From the NCBI RefSeq assembly GCF_002213425.1, contig NZ_NJGV01000004.1, positions 288,260 to 352,259 of the forward strand: a DNA stretch of 64,000 bases, given 5' to 3'. Below, one piece after another: positions 51,920 to 63,907 of this stretch (the first letter of the stretch is position 1; the number at the start of each line of letters is the position of its first letter). The translations under genes and the position numbers were made by a program. Source of the DNA: Herbaspirillum aquaticum. Lineage in GTDB: Bacteria > Pseudomonadota > Gammaproteobacteria > Burkholderiales > Burkholderiaceae_D. The notes beneath the pieces are model-generated. The model was not told the origin of the DNA, did not search any database, and saw only the letters and a program-made list of their open reading frames with translations.

Positions 51920-53377
51920 ATGTTTGCAGCGGTAGATCTCGGTTCCAACAGTTTTCGCTTGCACATCGGCAAGTATGAGGACGACGGCATACGCGTCATC
52001 AAGAGCGCGCGTGACCCCATCCGCCTGGCCGCGGGCATCGACAAGAGCGGCAACCTCACGCCGCAGGCCTGCCAGAGCGCCATCGACTCGCTGACCCGTT
52101 TTCGCTCCGTCCTGCGCGACTATCCGCTGACCGCCGTGCGGGTGGTGGCCACCAATACCTTGCGCGTGGCCAGGAATGCCGCCGAGCTGCTGCCGGAACT
52201 GGAGCGCGCCATCGGTTATCCGGTCGAAATCATTTCCGGCGAGGAAGAAGGGCGCCTGATCTACATGGGCGTGGCCGGCGTGCTGTCCGATGCGGGTGAA
52301 GAGCGCATGGTCATCGACATCGGCGGCGGTTCCACCGAAGTCATCCGTGGCCTGGGCGAACATATCCGCCACGTCGAATCCTTTGGCATCGGTACCGTCA
52401 ACCAGAGCCTGGCTTTCTTCCCCGATGGGGCGATCACGGCAGCGGCCTTCGAGCGCGCCATCATTTCCGCCCGTTCGCATGTGGAAGATGCGGTGCATCT
52501 GTTCAGCTTCGATGCGGCCAGCGTCAATGTCTATGGATCGTCCGGCACCATGCGTGCCATTGCCGATACCATCCGCCGCAACAACATGGGCGACGGCCGT
52601 GTCACGCTGCCCAGCCTGGCCGACCTGATGCAGCGCCTGATCGATTTCGGCCACGTCAGCCAGATCTCGCTGGACGGCATGAAGCCCGACCGCGCCGGCG
52701 TCATCATGGGTGGACTCGCGGTGCTGATCGGCTTCATGCAGGAGTTCGGCATCGAGGTCATCACCCCGGTGGAAGCCGGCCTGCGCATGGGCGTGATGTG
52801 GGACCTGCAACTGCGTGCCACCAAGGCCGACCGCCGCGACCGTTCGGTGGAAGAATTCGCCCGCCGCTTCCACGTCGATGCGGCACGTGCCCACGGCGTG
52901 GCCGATACGGCGCAGGGCTTCTTCCAGAGCCTGAAGCCGGCTACCGATTCCTATGCGCGCTATCTCTACTGGAGTGCACTGCTGCATGAAACCGGCCTGG
53001 TGGTCTCGCCCACCGGCTATCACAAACATTCGGCCTACATGATCGCCAATGCCGACTTGCCCGGCTTCACCACGCGCGAGCAGCGCCTCATGAGCACGCT
53101 CATCCTCGGGCAGAAGGGCAACCTGAAAAAGATCAGCGAGATGCTGGCCGATGTCGATTTCGCCAAGGCGGTACTGGCCTTGCGGCTGGCGGTGATGTTC
53201 CGCCATGCGCACATCACGCTGGACCTGGAGAAGGTCAGGGTCAAGCTCAAGAGCCGCATCGACCTGGAGATCCGCCGCGATTACATCAAGGAGCATCCGA
53301 GCATTTCCTTCTGGTTCCAGAAGGAACAGGAATGGTGGGCCGGCATTGGTGTGGACTTTGCGGTCAAGCTCATCTGA
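51920..53377 (+). CDS. ppx: Exopolyphosphatase
   Basis: Ppx hydrolyses inorganic polyphosphate from its ends. The 485-residue protein has the ASKHA ATPase-like fold with AAVDLGSNSFRLHIG at the start, EEEGRLIYMGV, VIDIGGGSTEVI, YGSSGTMRAI, and a C-terminal HD-like helical domain. I start at ATG 51920, with AAAGGA upstream. PPK is not in the window. Confidence 0.94.
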   Translation: MFAAVDLGSNSFRLHIGKYEDDGIRVIKSARDPIRLAAGIDKSGNLTPQACQSAIDSLTRFRSVLRDYPLTAVRVVATNTLRVARNAAELLPELERAIGYPVEIISGEEEGRLIYMGVAGVLSDAGEERMVIDIGGGSTEVIRGLGEHIRHVESFGIGTVNQSLAFFPDGAITAAAFERAIISARSHVEDAVHLFSFDAASVNVYGSSGTMRAIADTIRRNNMGDGRVTLPSLADLMQRLIDFGHVSQISLDGMKPDRAGVIMGGLAVLIGFMQEFGIEVITPVEAGLRMGVMWDLQLRATKADRRDRSVEEFARRFHVDAARAHGVADTAQGFFQSLKPATDSYARYLYWSALLHETGLVVSPTGYHKHSAYMIANADLPGFTTREQRLMSTLILGQKGNLKKISEMLADVDFAKAVLALRLAVMFRHAHITLDLEKVRVKLKSRIDLEIRRDYIKEHPSISFWFQKEQEWWAGIGVDFAVKLI

Positions 53378-53399
53378 TTTCTTCATATGGCGCCTGACA

Positions 53400-53435
53400 C
53401 GCCCTTGCCGAGCGAGAGCCGGCAAGGGCGTTTTT
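53400..53435 (+). terminator. Terminator after ppx
   Basis: CGCCCTTGCCG, a 9-base loop, CGGCAAGGGCG and TTTTT. Confidence 0.88.
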
Positions 53436-53466
53436 CATGGCGGCCGGCGCGACGTACATCCGTGTA

Positions 53467-53496
53467 GATGATAATGCTTCTTGTTTGTGATATAGT
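53467..53496 (+). promoter_or_regulatory. Possible Fur box and -10 before the iron-binding gene
   Basis: GATGATAATGCTTCTTGTT matches the 19-base Fur consensus at 11 positions and overlaps the area just before a TATAGT -10 at 53491-53496. The gene codes for a ferric-type binding protein, so Fur control is expected, but the match is weak. Confidence 0.4.
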
Positions 53497-53673
53497 CGCC
53501 AGCGGTCTATGAACCACACTGCCATGGCGTCACCGCCATGCGCCCACAACGAGGTGATCCCGAGATCGCCCACTGCGACAGCCAAGTCCACTCTCCCTGG
53601 ACCGCCTTCCGCGCCAAAAGAAAACGCCGTTTCCACGACGGCGGTCGTTCACTCTTTTTGAAAAGGATGGTCC

Positions 53674-54708
53674 ATGTTCCACCGTCAACTCGCCGTCGGC
53701 GCCGTGCTGGCTGCCATTGCCGCTTCCAGCTTTGCGCAGGAGAAGGTCATCAATCTCTATTCGGCGCGCCACTACCAGACTGACGAAGCGCTCTACGCCG
53801 ATTTCACCAAGGCCACCGGCATCAAGATCAACCGTGTCGACGGTGATGATGCAGGCATCCTCGCGCGCTTGAAGAGTGAAGGCGCTTCCAGTCCGGCCGA
53901 CGTGATCCTGCTGGTGGATGCGGCCCGTCTGTGGAAGGCACAGAGCGAAGGGCTGTTCCAGCCGGTCAAGTCCAAGCTGCTCGATGAGCGTATCCCCGCC
54001 AACCTGCACAGCAAGGAAGGCAGCGAGGGGACGCAGTGGTTCGGCTTCTCGACCCGTGCCCGCGTGATCGTCTACAACAAGGGCAGCGTCAAGCCGGAAG
54101 ACGTGGATACCTATGAAGCCCTGGGCGACCCGAAGAACAAGGGCAAGCTGTGCACCCGCAGTGGTTCGCACCCCTATAACGTGTCGCTGTTCGGCGCGCT
54201 GCTGGAACATGACGGCGCGGCCAAGACCGAAGCCATCTTGAAGGGCATGGTTGCCAACCAGGCGCGCCAGCCGGTCGGTGGCGATACCGACCAGATCAAG
54301 GCGGTCGGTTCGGGTGAGTGCGGCGTGGCCATCTCCAACTCCTATTACGTGGCGCGCCTGCTGCGTTCGACCAAGCCGGAAGACGTGGCACTGATGGAAA
54401 AGGTTGGCATCGTCTGGCCCAACCAGAAGAGCTACGGTGCGCACGTCAACATCGCCGGTGGCGGTGTGGCCAAGCATGCGCCGCACAAGGCTGAAGCCGT
54501 GCAGTTCCTGGAATACCTGGCCAGCGATTCGGCCCAGCGCTACTTCGCTGAAGGCAACAACGAGTGGCCCGCCGTCAAGAGCGTGAAAACCGAGAATCCG
54601 GCACTGGTGAAGATGGGCCCGTTCAAGGCCGAAGTCATCAACGTGGGTGCGGTCGGTGCCAACCAGCAGAAGGTGTTGCAGATGCTGGATCGTGTTGGCT
54701 ATAAATAA
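53674..54708 (+). CDS. Ferric iron-type periplasmic binding protein (FbpA/AfuA family)
   Basis: This 344-residue exported protein has a signal peptide (RQLAVGAVLAAIAASSFAQ). The mature protein begins VINLYSARHYQTDEALYADFTKATGI and has ISNSYYVARL, where paired Tyr residues bind Fe3+ in this family. No fbpB permease or fbpC ATPase lies next to it, so it must use a transporter encoded elsewhere, or have another role. AAAAGGA lies before the ATG. Confidence 0.88.
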   Translation: MFHRQLAVGAVLAAIAASSFAQEKVINLYSARHYQTDEALYADFTKATGIKINRVDGDDAGILARLKSEGASSPADVILLVDAARLWKAQSEGLFQPVKSKLLDERIPANLHSKEGSEGTQWFGFSTRARVIVYNKGSVKPEDVDTYEALGDPKNKGKLCTRSGSHPYNVSLFGALLEHDGAAKTEAILKGMVANQARQPVGGDTDQIKAVGSGECGVAISNSYYVARLLRSTKPEDVALMEKVGIVWPNQKSYGAHVNIAGGGVAKHAPHKAEAVQFLEYLASDSAQRYFAEGNNEWPAVKSVKTENPALVKMGPFKAEVINVGAVGANQQKVLQMLDRVGYK

Positions 54709-54720
54709 TTAAAAGGATTT

Positions 54721-54738
54721 AAACGATTTAAATCGTTT
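54721..54738. repeat. Perfect 18-bp AT-rich palindrome
   Basis: AAACGATTTAAATCGTTT lies just after the iron-binding gene stop, followed by ATATTTTTT. It could be a weak terminator or a protein-binding site. Confidence 0.6.
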
Positions 54739-54754
54739 ATATTTTTTGATGAGG

Positions 54755-54787
54755 CCGGTCCGTGTGGTGCACGGATCGGTTTTTTTT
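54755..54787 (+). terminator. Terminator after the iron-binding gene
   Basis: CCGGTCCGTG, TGGTG, CACGGATCGG (one G-U pair) and an eight-T run. Confidence 0.88.
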
Positions 54788-54807
54788 GTCTGCGAGAGAA
54801 GGACGAA

Positions 54808-55962
54808 TCAGCGCGGCGGATCCCGGAAGGGATTGTGCTCGTTCAGCTCCGAGATATAGCCATCGATGCCATTGCTTTCCCGCGAGAGGAAGTGCTCCAC
54901 CGCATCATAGAACCCCGGATGCGCCAGCCAGTGCGCCGACCAGGTCTTCTGCGGCAGGAAACCGCGTGCCATCTTGTGCTCGCCCTGGGCACCGCCTTCG
55001 AACCAGGTGATTTTCTCGGCGATGCAGAATTCCAGCGGCTGGTAATACGCGGTCTCGAAATGCAGGCAGGGCACGTGTTCCAGTGCGCCCCAGTAGCGGC
55101 CATAGAGTGTATCGGCGTCATGCACCGTCAGCGAGGAAGCGATTGGCTCATCCCCCCGCAGCGCCACCGTCAACAGCAGGTGCTGCGGCATGGTTTCACC
55201 GATACGGCGGAAGAAATCCAGGTTCAGGTAAGGCGTGGAATAGTGCGCCGCATAGGTGTGTCGATAGCAGCGGTTGAAGAAGCGCCAGTGCGCCTCCGTG
55301 ATCTCGGCCCCGCGCAGCCAGGCGAAGCGCACGCCTTGCTCGGCCACCTTGCGCCGTTCGGCCAGGATGTTCTTGCGCTTCTTGCGGTCCAGCGTGTCGA
55401 CGAATTCCGCAAAATTGCCATACCCTTCATTGTGCCAATGGAACTGCACCCCGCTGCGCAGCAGGAACCCGGCGTCGGCCAGCTGCTGCGCCTGTTCCGG
55501 CGGGGGATAGAGGATGTGGGTGGAGGAAACTTCATTTCGCTCCTGCAGCGCCCGTAGTGCGGCCACCAGCGCGCCGCGCGCGGTCTCGTCGATGGCCATC
55601 AGGCGTGCGCCGCGTACCGGCGTGAAGGGGATGGCCGAGAGCAGCTTGGGGTAGTAATCCACGCCATGCCGCTGGTACGCCTCGGCCCAGGCCCAGTCAA
55701 AGACGTATTCACCGTAGGAGTGAAACTTGCGGTACAGGGGCAGGGCGGCCACCAGTTGCTCCTGCTGGCCCTCGCCCTGCCACAGCGTCAGGTAATGCGG
55801 CTCCCAGCCGGACTCGGGACTGGCGCTGCCGCTCTCATGCAGCGCATGCAGGAAGGCGTACGACAGGAAAGGATTGCCCTCGGCCTGGGCGGCGACCAGC
55901 GCGTCCCAGCGGGCCGGGCCGATCTCGGCCAGAGAAGAAACGATTCGCGTGCGATAATCCAT
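54808..55962 (-). CDS. GNAT/FemAB-like acyltransferase (DUF482 family)
   Basis: This 384-residue protein belongs to the GNAT family once called DUF482, sometimes labelled peptidoglycan biosynthesis or recognition. It shows [79 protein letters not shown] and [18 protein letters not shown]. The start [10 protein letters not shown] at 55962 divides it from nadE by 120 bp. The frame continues upstream without stop through the antisense of nadE, but that is GC bias. Confidence 0.85.
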   Translation of the reverse strand: MDYRTRIVSSLAEIGPARWDALVAAQAEGNPFLSYAFLHALHESGSASPESGWEPHYLTLWQGEGQQEQLVAALPLYRKFHSYGEYVFDWAWAEAYQRHGVDYYPKLLSAIPFTPVRGARLMAIDETARGALVAALRALQERNEVSSTHILYPPPEQAQQLADAGFLLRSGVQFHWHNEGYGNFAEFVDTLDRKKRKNILAERRKVAEQGVRFAWLRGAEITEAHWRFFNRCYRHTYAAHYSTPYLNLDFFRRIGETMPQHLLLTVALRGDEPIASSLTVHDADTLYGRYWGALEHVPCLHFETAYYQPLEFCIAEKITWFEGGAQGEHKMARGFLPQKTWSAHWLAHPGFYDAVEHFLSRESNGIDGYISELNEHNPFRDPPR

Positions 55963-56082
55963 GGACTGCGAGTGACCTGCGAAAGTTGGCGCGGCCCTCG
56001 GCCCCGCTGGAACAGGCATTCTACGCAAAATGAACAGAACGCGTCGCCGCCCTGGCGAAGTGCACGGAGTCCAACACACGCT

Positions 56083-58140
<2,058 letters not shown>

Positions 58141-58157
58141 AAAAACGGCTTTTTATG

Positions 58158-58190
58158 GCCCGGCTGGTTCAAGAAGGTTGAAAGCCGGGC
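58158..58190 (+). promoter_or_regulatory. Hairpin between nadE and glnB
   Basis: GCCCGGCT and AGCCGGGC pair across a 17-base loop, with a TTGACA at 58199-58204 just after. It could be a weak terminator of nadE; the glnB promoter may lie next to it. Confidence 0.35.
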
Positions 58191-58198
58191 ACGCCTGA

Positions 58199-58660
<462 letters not shown>

Positions 58661-58694
58661 TCCAGATCTCCCCGCGCCTCATGAAGCACGAAAG

Positions 58695-58717
58695 ACCGGC
58701 CTCTGGCCGGTTTTTTT
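58695..58717 (+). terminator. glnB terminator
   Basis: ACCGGCC, TCT, GGCCGGT and a T-run. Confidence 0.9.
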
Positions 58718-58783
58718 ACGTCCGCAGAGAAGTGCGCAGGGTGTGGCAGGCTGTTGCTCAACGCTGTCCCAGGCTGCGCCAGA

Positions 58784-58800
58784 TTGACACAACGTGACAA
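58784..58800. promoter_or_regulatory. Enhancer-like dyad upstream of the dehydrogenase
   Basis: TTGACACAACGTGACAA has matching arms TTG-CAC / GTG-CAA. It lies about 43-60 bases upstream of the -24 element, a place where sigma-54 activators bind. A second dyad, GCAAG-N5-CTTGC, is at 58811-58825. Confidence 0.45.
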
Positions 58801-58842
58801 TGGCGCTGGCGCAAGAGGCGCTTGCAGAGCGGGTTTGCAGGC

Positions 58843-58858
58843 TGGCATGCGATTTGCC
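58843..58858 (+). promoter_or_regulatory. Sigma-54 promoter of the aldehyde dehydrogenase gene
   Basis: TGGCATG-CGAT-TTGCC agrees with TGGCACG-N4-TTGCW in 10 of 12 positions and keeps the GG-N10-GC spacing. It is 73 bp upstream of the ATG and next to a gene for a sigma-54 activator. Confidence 0.7.
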
Positions 58859-58930
58859 ATCTTGAAGGGTGAACCTCCGCTGCGGCCATGATCGCGGCGG
58901 GATTTCAACCATAACCCGAACGGAGACGAC

Positions 58931-60451
<1,521 letters not shown>

Positions 60452-60563
60452 TGGCGTGATTTCGTTTGACTCCTTGCAGCAAGGCAGCTTCGGCACCGGT
60501 CCGCAACTCTCGCGGCCGGTGCCGCTTTTATTGGCAGAACCAGACTCAACAGGAGAGCGGCGA

Positions 60564-60944
60564 ATGAATGCATTGCCCAGGGTGACGGCCACCGAGGCGA
60601 CGGTGGAGTTGCTGCGCCAGTTGAAGGCGCGGCATGGCGAACTGATCTTTTTTCAATCCGGCGGCTGCTGCGATGGCAGTGCGCCGATGTGCTATCCGGC
60701 CGGCGACTTTACGCTGGGCGACACCGACGTGCATCTCGGGGAAATCGATGGGGTGCCGTTCTACATCGGTGCCGACCAGTTCGAATACTGGAAACACACG
60801 CAACTGATCATCGATGTGGTCACCGGCAACGGCGGCATGTTCTCGCTGGAGAACGGCAGCGGCAAGCGCTTCCTGACGCGCTCGCGGCTGTTTTCCGATG
60901 AGGAATATGACGCGCTTGCCCCGCTCAGTGCCCGCGTGACTTGA
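60564..60944 (+). CDS. DUF779 protein
   Basis: This 126-residue protein belongs to the DUF779 family, which commonly neighbours aldehyde dehydrogenase genes; its function is unknown. It has a conserved Cys-rich stretch FFQSGGCCDGSAPMCYP, suggesting metal binding or redox chemistry. AGGAGAG precedes the ATG. Its last 20 bases overlap the convergent regulator gene. Confidence 0.88.
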   Translation: MNALPRVTATEATVELLRQLKARHGELIFFQSGGCCDGSAPMCYPAGDFTLGDTDVHLGEIDGVPFYIGADQFEYWKHTQLIIDVVTGNGGMFSLENGSGKRFLTRSRLFSDEEYDALAPLSARVT

Positions 60945-62949
60945 AGCGGCGATAGAGCGTATTGCGCGACACCCCCAGCGCCTTGGCGGCCGCGCTGACG
61001 TTGCCGTCATGGGTGCGCAGGGCACGCTCGATGGCAGCCCATTCGCTGTCGAGCATGGACAGCGGCTTTTCGCCCGTTTCTTCATGGGTTGCGGGGGCCG
61101 GCATGCCACCAGCCGCCTGCAGCGGCGCTGCCTCGTCCAGAAAATCATCTGGCAGGTGTTCCACGCCTATCCAGGTCTCTCCATCGGCCATGGCCAGGGC
61201 GGTGCGGATCAGGTTGGACAGCTGCCGCAGGTTGCCCGGCCAGCGGCTGGCCTGCAGCAATGCCATGGCCTGGGCATCGAAGCGAGGGGCATGGCGTCCG
61301 CCTTCCTGCTCCAGGATGCGGTCGATCAGCTTGCCCAGGTCGCTGCGCTCGCGCAAGGCGGGCAGTTTTACCTGCAAGCCGTTGATGCGGTAATACAAAT
61401 CTTCACGGAAGGCATGGCGCGCGGCCATCTCGCGCAAGGGCTGGTTGGTGGCACAGACCAGCGCAAAGTCCACCGGGATCACACGCTGGCTGCCCAGTGG
61501 CGTCACTGCGCGCTCCTGGAGCACGCGCAGCAGGCGGCCCTGCAGGGCCAGCGGCATGTCGCCGATTTCATCGAGGAAGAGTGTGCCGCCCTGGGCTTGC
61601 GCGATCTTGCCCAGCGCGCCCTTGCGGCGGGCACCGGTGAAGGCGCCGTCTTCATAGCCGAAGAGTTCGGCCTCGATCAGGTTCTCTGGAATGGCCGAAC
61701 AATTCACGGCCACGAAAGGCGCTGCGCCACCCCGGGTTTGGCTGGCGTGGAAGCGCGCGCTTTCGCGGTGGATGGCTTGAGCCAGCCACTCCTTGCCGGT
61801 ACCGGTTTCGCCGGTGATGAGCACCGGGATGTCGCGGTCGATCACCTTGCGCAGCTTGGCGATGATGGCGCTCATGCGGGCGTCGCCGGTATCGAGGGCT
61901 TGCAGGCCGCCACGCGGCTGGCCCGGATGGGGGCGCACGGGCGGTGCCTGGCGTGTGGCCGGACTGGTGGGCAGTCCTTCCGGGGCCTCGATCACGGCCT
62001 CGCGCGCGTTCTGGAAATGCTGGTCGCGCAGCCTCAGCTCGGCGCGGCCATGGATGCGGATGCCGTTGTGCAGGCACAGCTCCAGCAAGCCCGATGCGGC
62101 CTTGCGATGGTGTTCGAACAGCAGCGACAGCGGCACCCCGAAGAGCGACGCAAAGGTATGCGACTGCAGCGCCGAGAGCGTCAGCCCCAGCTGGAATTGC
62201 GCGCTGCGGTTGGCCGCCAGGAAACGTCCGCCCGGTGTGAAGCTGACGATGCCTTCGACCAGCGTGCCCACGAATTCGGCGCGGCTGTGGAAGTGCAGGG
62301 TAATGCAATCGGGGAAGCTGCCGGCCAGCAGGTGGTTTTCAATCATCTGCGCCGACATGCGCACCAGGGCCATGGTGTGCTTGTGGAAGCTGCCGCATTC
62401 GCCCGAGACATCCAGTACCCCCAGCACCTGGCCGCGATGGTCGAAGATGGGCGCGGCCGAGCAGGTCAGGAAGCGGTTGGCATCCAGGTAATGCTGCTGG
62501 GCGTGCACGGTGGTGGGTTTTTGCTCGAAGAGGGCCGTGCCGATGGCATTGGTGCCGCGCAATTGCTCGGACCAGCGTCCGCCTGGGCCCAGGGCTACGC
62601 GATCGGCCTTGGCCAGGAAGTCGCTGTCGCCCAGCGTATGCAGGATGGTGCCCTCGGCGTCCGAGAGGATCACCATGCTGTGGGTATTGCGGATCTGGTC
62701 GTAGAGGGTTTCCATGACCGGGCGGGCATGGCCGGAGAGGGCCTGGTTGGCTTCCAGCGTCTGGGCCAGGTCGGCGCGCGAGAGTGAATCCAGGTCGGGC
62801 CGCTGGCCGCGCGTGATGCCGTAGGACGAGCTGCGCTGGTGCGAGCGTTCGATGGCCTGCAGGTCCGGCACACCATCGGCGCTGGCCTGCACCAGGGGCG
62901 AAGCGCCCAGCAATGCACCGGCACCGGGCCGGTTTGCCTGGTATTGCAT
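60925..62949 (-). CDS. Sigma-54-dependent activator, AcoR type
   Basis: This 674-residue enhancer-binding protein has an N-terminal GAF-type sensor region (about 60-200) and a linker, an AAA+ domain with Walker A GETGTGKE and the sigma-54 contact GAFTGA, Walker B FLDEIGD, and a C-terminal Fis-type HTH (GNVSAAAKALGVSRNTLYRRFK). It is the likely activator of the sigma-54 promoter at 58843. The start at 62949 has AAGGAG upstream. Confidence 0.92.
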   Translation of the reverse strand: MQYQANRPGAGALLGASPLVQASADGVPDLQAIERSHQRSSSYGITRGQRPDLDSLSRADLAQTLEANQALSGHARPVMETLYDQIRNTHSMVILSDAEGTILHTLGDSDFLAKADRVALGPGGRWSEQLRGTNAIGTALFEQKPTTVHAQQHYLDANRFLTCSAAPIFDHRGQVLGVLDVSGECGSFHKHTMALVRMSAQMIENHLLAGSFPDCITLHFHSRAEFVGTLVEGIVSFTPGGRFLAANRSAQFQLGLTLSALQSHTFASLFGVPLSLLFEHHRKAASGLLELCLHNGIRIHGRAELRLRDQHFQNAREAVIEAPEGLPTSPATRQAPPVRPHPGQPRGGLQALDTGDARMSAIIAKLRKVIDRDIPVLITGETGTGKEWLAQAIHRESARFHASQTRGGAAPFVAVNCSAIPENLIEAELFGYEDGAFTGARRKGALGKIAQAQGGTLFLDEIGDMPLALQGRLLRVLQERAVTPLGSQRVIPVDFALVCATNQPLREMAARHAFREDLYYRINGLQVKLPALRERSDLGKLIDRILEQEGGRHAPRFDAQAMALLQASRWPGNLRQLSNLIRTALAMADGETWIGVEHLPDDFLDEAAPLQAAGGMPAPATHEETGEKPLSMLDSEWAAIERALRTHDGNVSAAAKALGVSRNTLYRRFKSRGH

Positions 62950-63103
62950 CCTTGTCTCCTTGGGACCTCTGGCGGTCCTTGTTCCCCCTATATGGTCGCT
63001 TTCTTCGCTGATGGGAAGCTGAGGGTGAACAAGCATAACCGATTAATGCGGCAGGGGGACAAATTGAAACAGCATTTGCAGCGCGTTCGAAGTGAAGGCA
63101 AAA

Positions 63104-63123
63104 TACTGTATATAAACACAGTA
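63104..63123 (+). promoter_or_regulatory. LexA (SOS) box
   Basis: TACTGTATATAAACACAGTA matches the consensus TACTGTATATAAAAACAGTA with one change. It lies 14 bp before the radical-SAM gene start, so transcription should rise after DNA damage. Confidence 0.85.
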
Positions 63124-63137
63124 TTGATGGGCTTTCC

Positions 63138-63533
63138 TTGGCCTCTTTTCCCAAATTCCCGCAGGGCATTGCCCGGCCTTTCCCGGGGCAGCCGGCCCGT
63201 TCGGCGACCTCCGGAGAGGACGACGCCACCCTGACGCCAGAAACCTTCATCCACCGCGACCAGGTAGCGCAGAAGGGCCGGGGCGCGGTCACCAACCTGC
63301 GTGGCCGCTATGAGTCGGTGGCGCGGGAGGAGTTCGACGATGGCTGGCAGTCCGTCCGTTTTGCCGAGGCGCGGCTGGAGGCGGCTGAGGGCATGGAAGA
63401 GGATGAGCCGCCCCGCCTGAAGACCATCGTCACCGAGGAAGACGCCCGATCCGTCATCACCCGCAACAGCTCACCGGATCTGCCGTTTTCGCTTTCGCTC
63501 AATCCCTACCGGGTTATTACCCCCGTTTTTTGA
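63138..63533 (+). pseudogene. Radical-SAM gene of the PA0069 type, 5' fragment only
   Basis: The 131-codon frame codes for the N-terminus of the PA0069 family: GRGAVTNLRGRYESVAREEFDDGW, then LKTIVTEEDARSVITRNSSP and SLNPYR. In full-length members the Cys-rich radical-SAM motif (GCxHxCxYC) follows directly. Here homology ends at NPYR near position 63510, and six unrelated residues precede a stop, so the gene has lost its catalytic part. I infer that an insertion cut it. The start is TTG 63138, and other starts are possible. Confidence 0.8.
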
Positions 63534-63907
63534 TACATACTTTTGAAATCTGAGATGTAAGGCCCTCATGTTATCGTTTAACAGCAGCAATCGGCCAGTA
63601 GCGGGCCTCCAGATATAAATGAAATGTGCAGGAATACTCGGGGCTGGTGCCGTGGGCCAAGCGTCTGGAGCAATGTCGTCTGGCTCGAAGGCATCGGGTT
63701 GATTTACCTTTTCCCACCGGAAATTTGTTTTCAGCAATGCAAGATGCAAAAACGGAGGCCGAAAATGAAGAAAGCCCGCCAGAGGCGGGCTTTCGCTTAC
63801 GTTTTGCCTGAAACTCGACAGCCGACTAGAACCGTTTTCGGGGATGAGGACTGCCAAGCGATTTGCATAAATATTATCACACCGCGTTTAAGACTGCTAT
63901 CGGCGGC
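63534..63907. other. Foreign AT-richer DNA at the right edge
   Basis: About 370 bp with lower GC than the rest follow the broken gene. They contain a hairpin (AAAGCCCGCC, AGA, GGCGGGCTTT; about 63773-63795). I see no gene in it. The open frame on the minus strand that crosses into the radical-SAM fragment has no recognisable features. Confidence 0.55.

Noticed and set aside
58744..58758. TGGCAGG-CTG-TTGCT upstream of the aldehyde dehydrogenase
   Set aside because: The spacing is one base short for sigma-54; the site at 58843 has correct spacing.
63471..63857. 128-codon frame on the minus strand at the right edge
   Set aside because: It crosses the junction between the radical-SAM fragment and foreign DNA, so it cannot be an old gene, and it has no motif.
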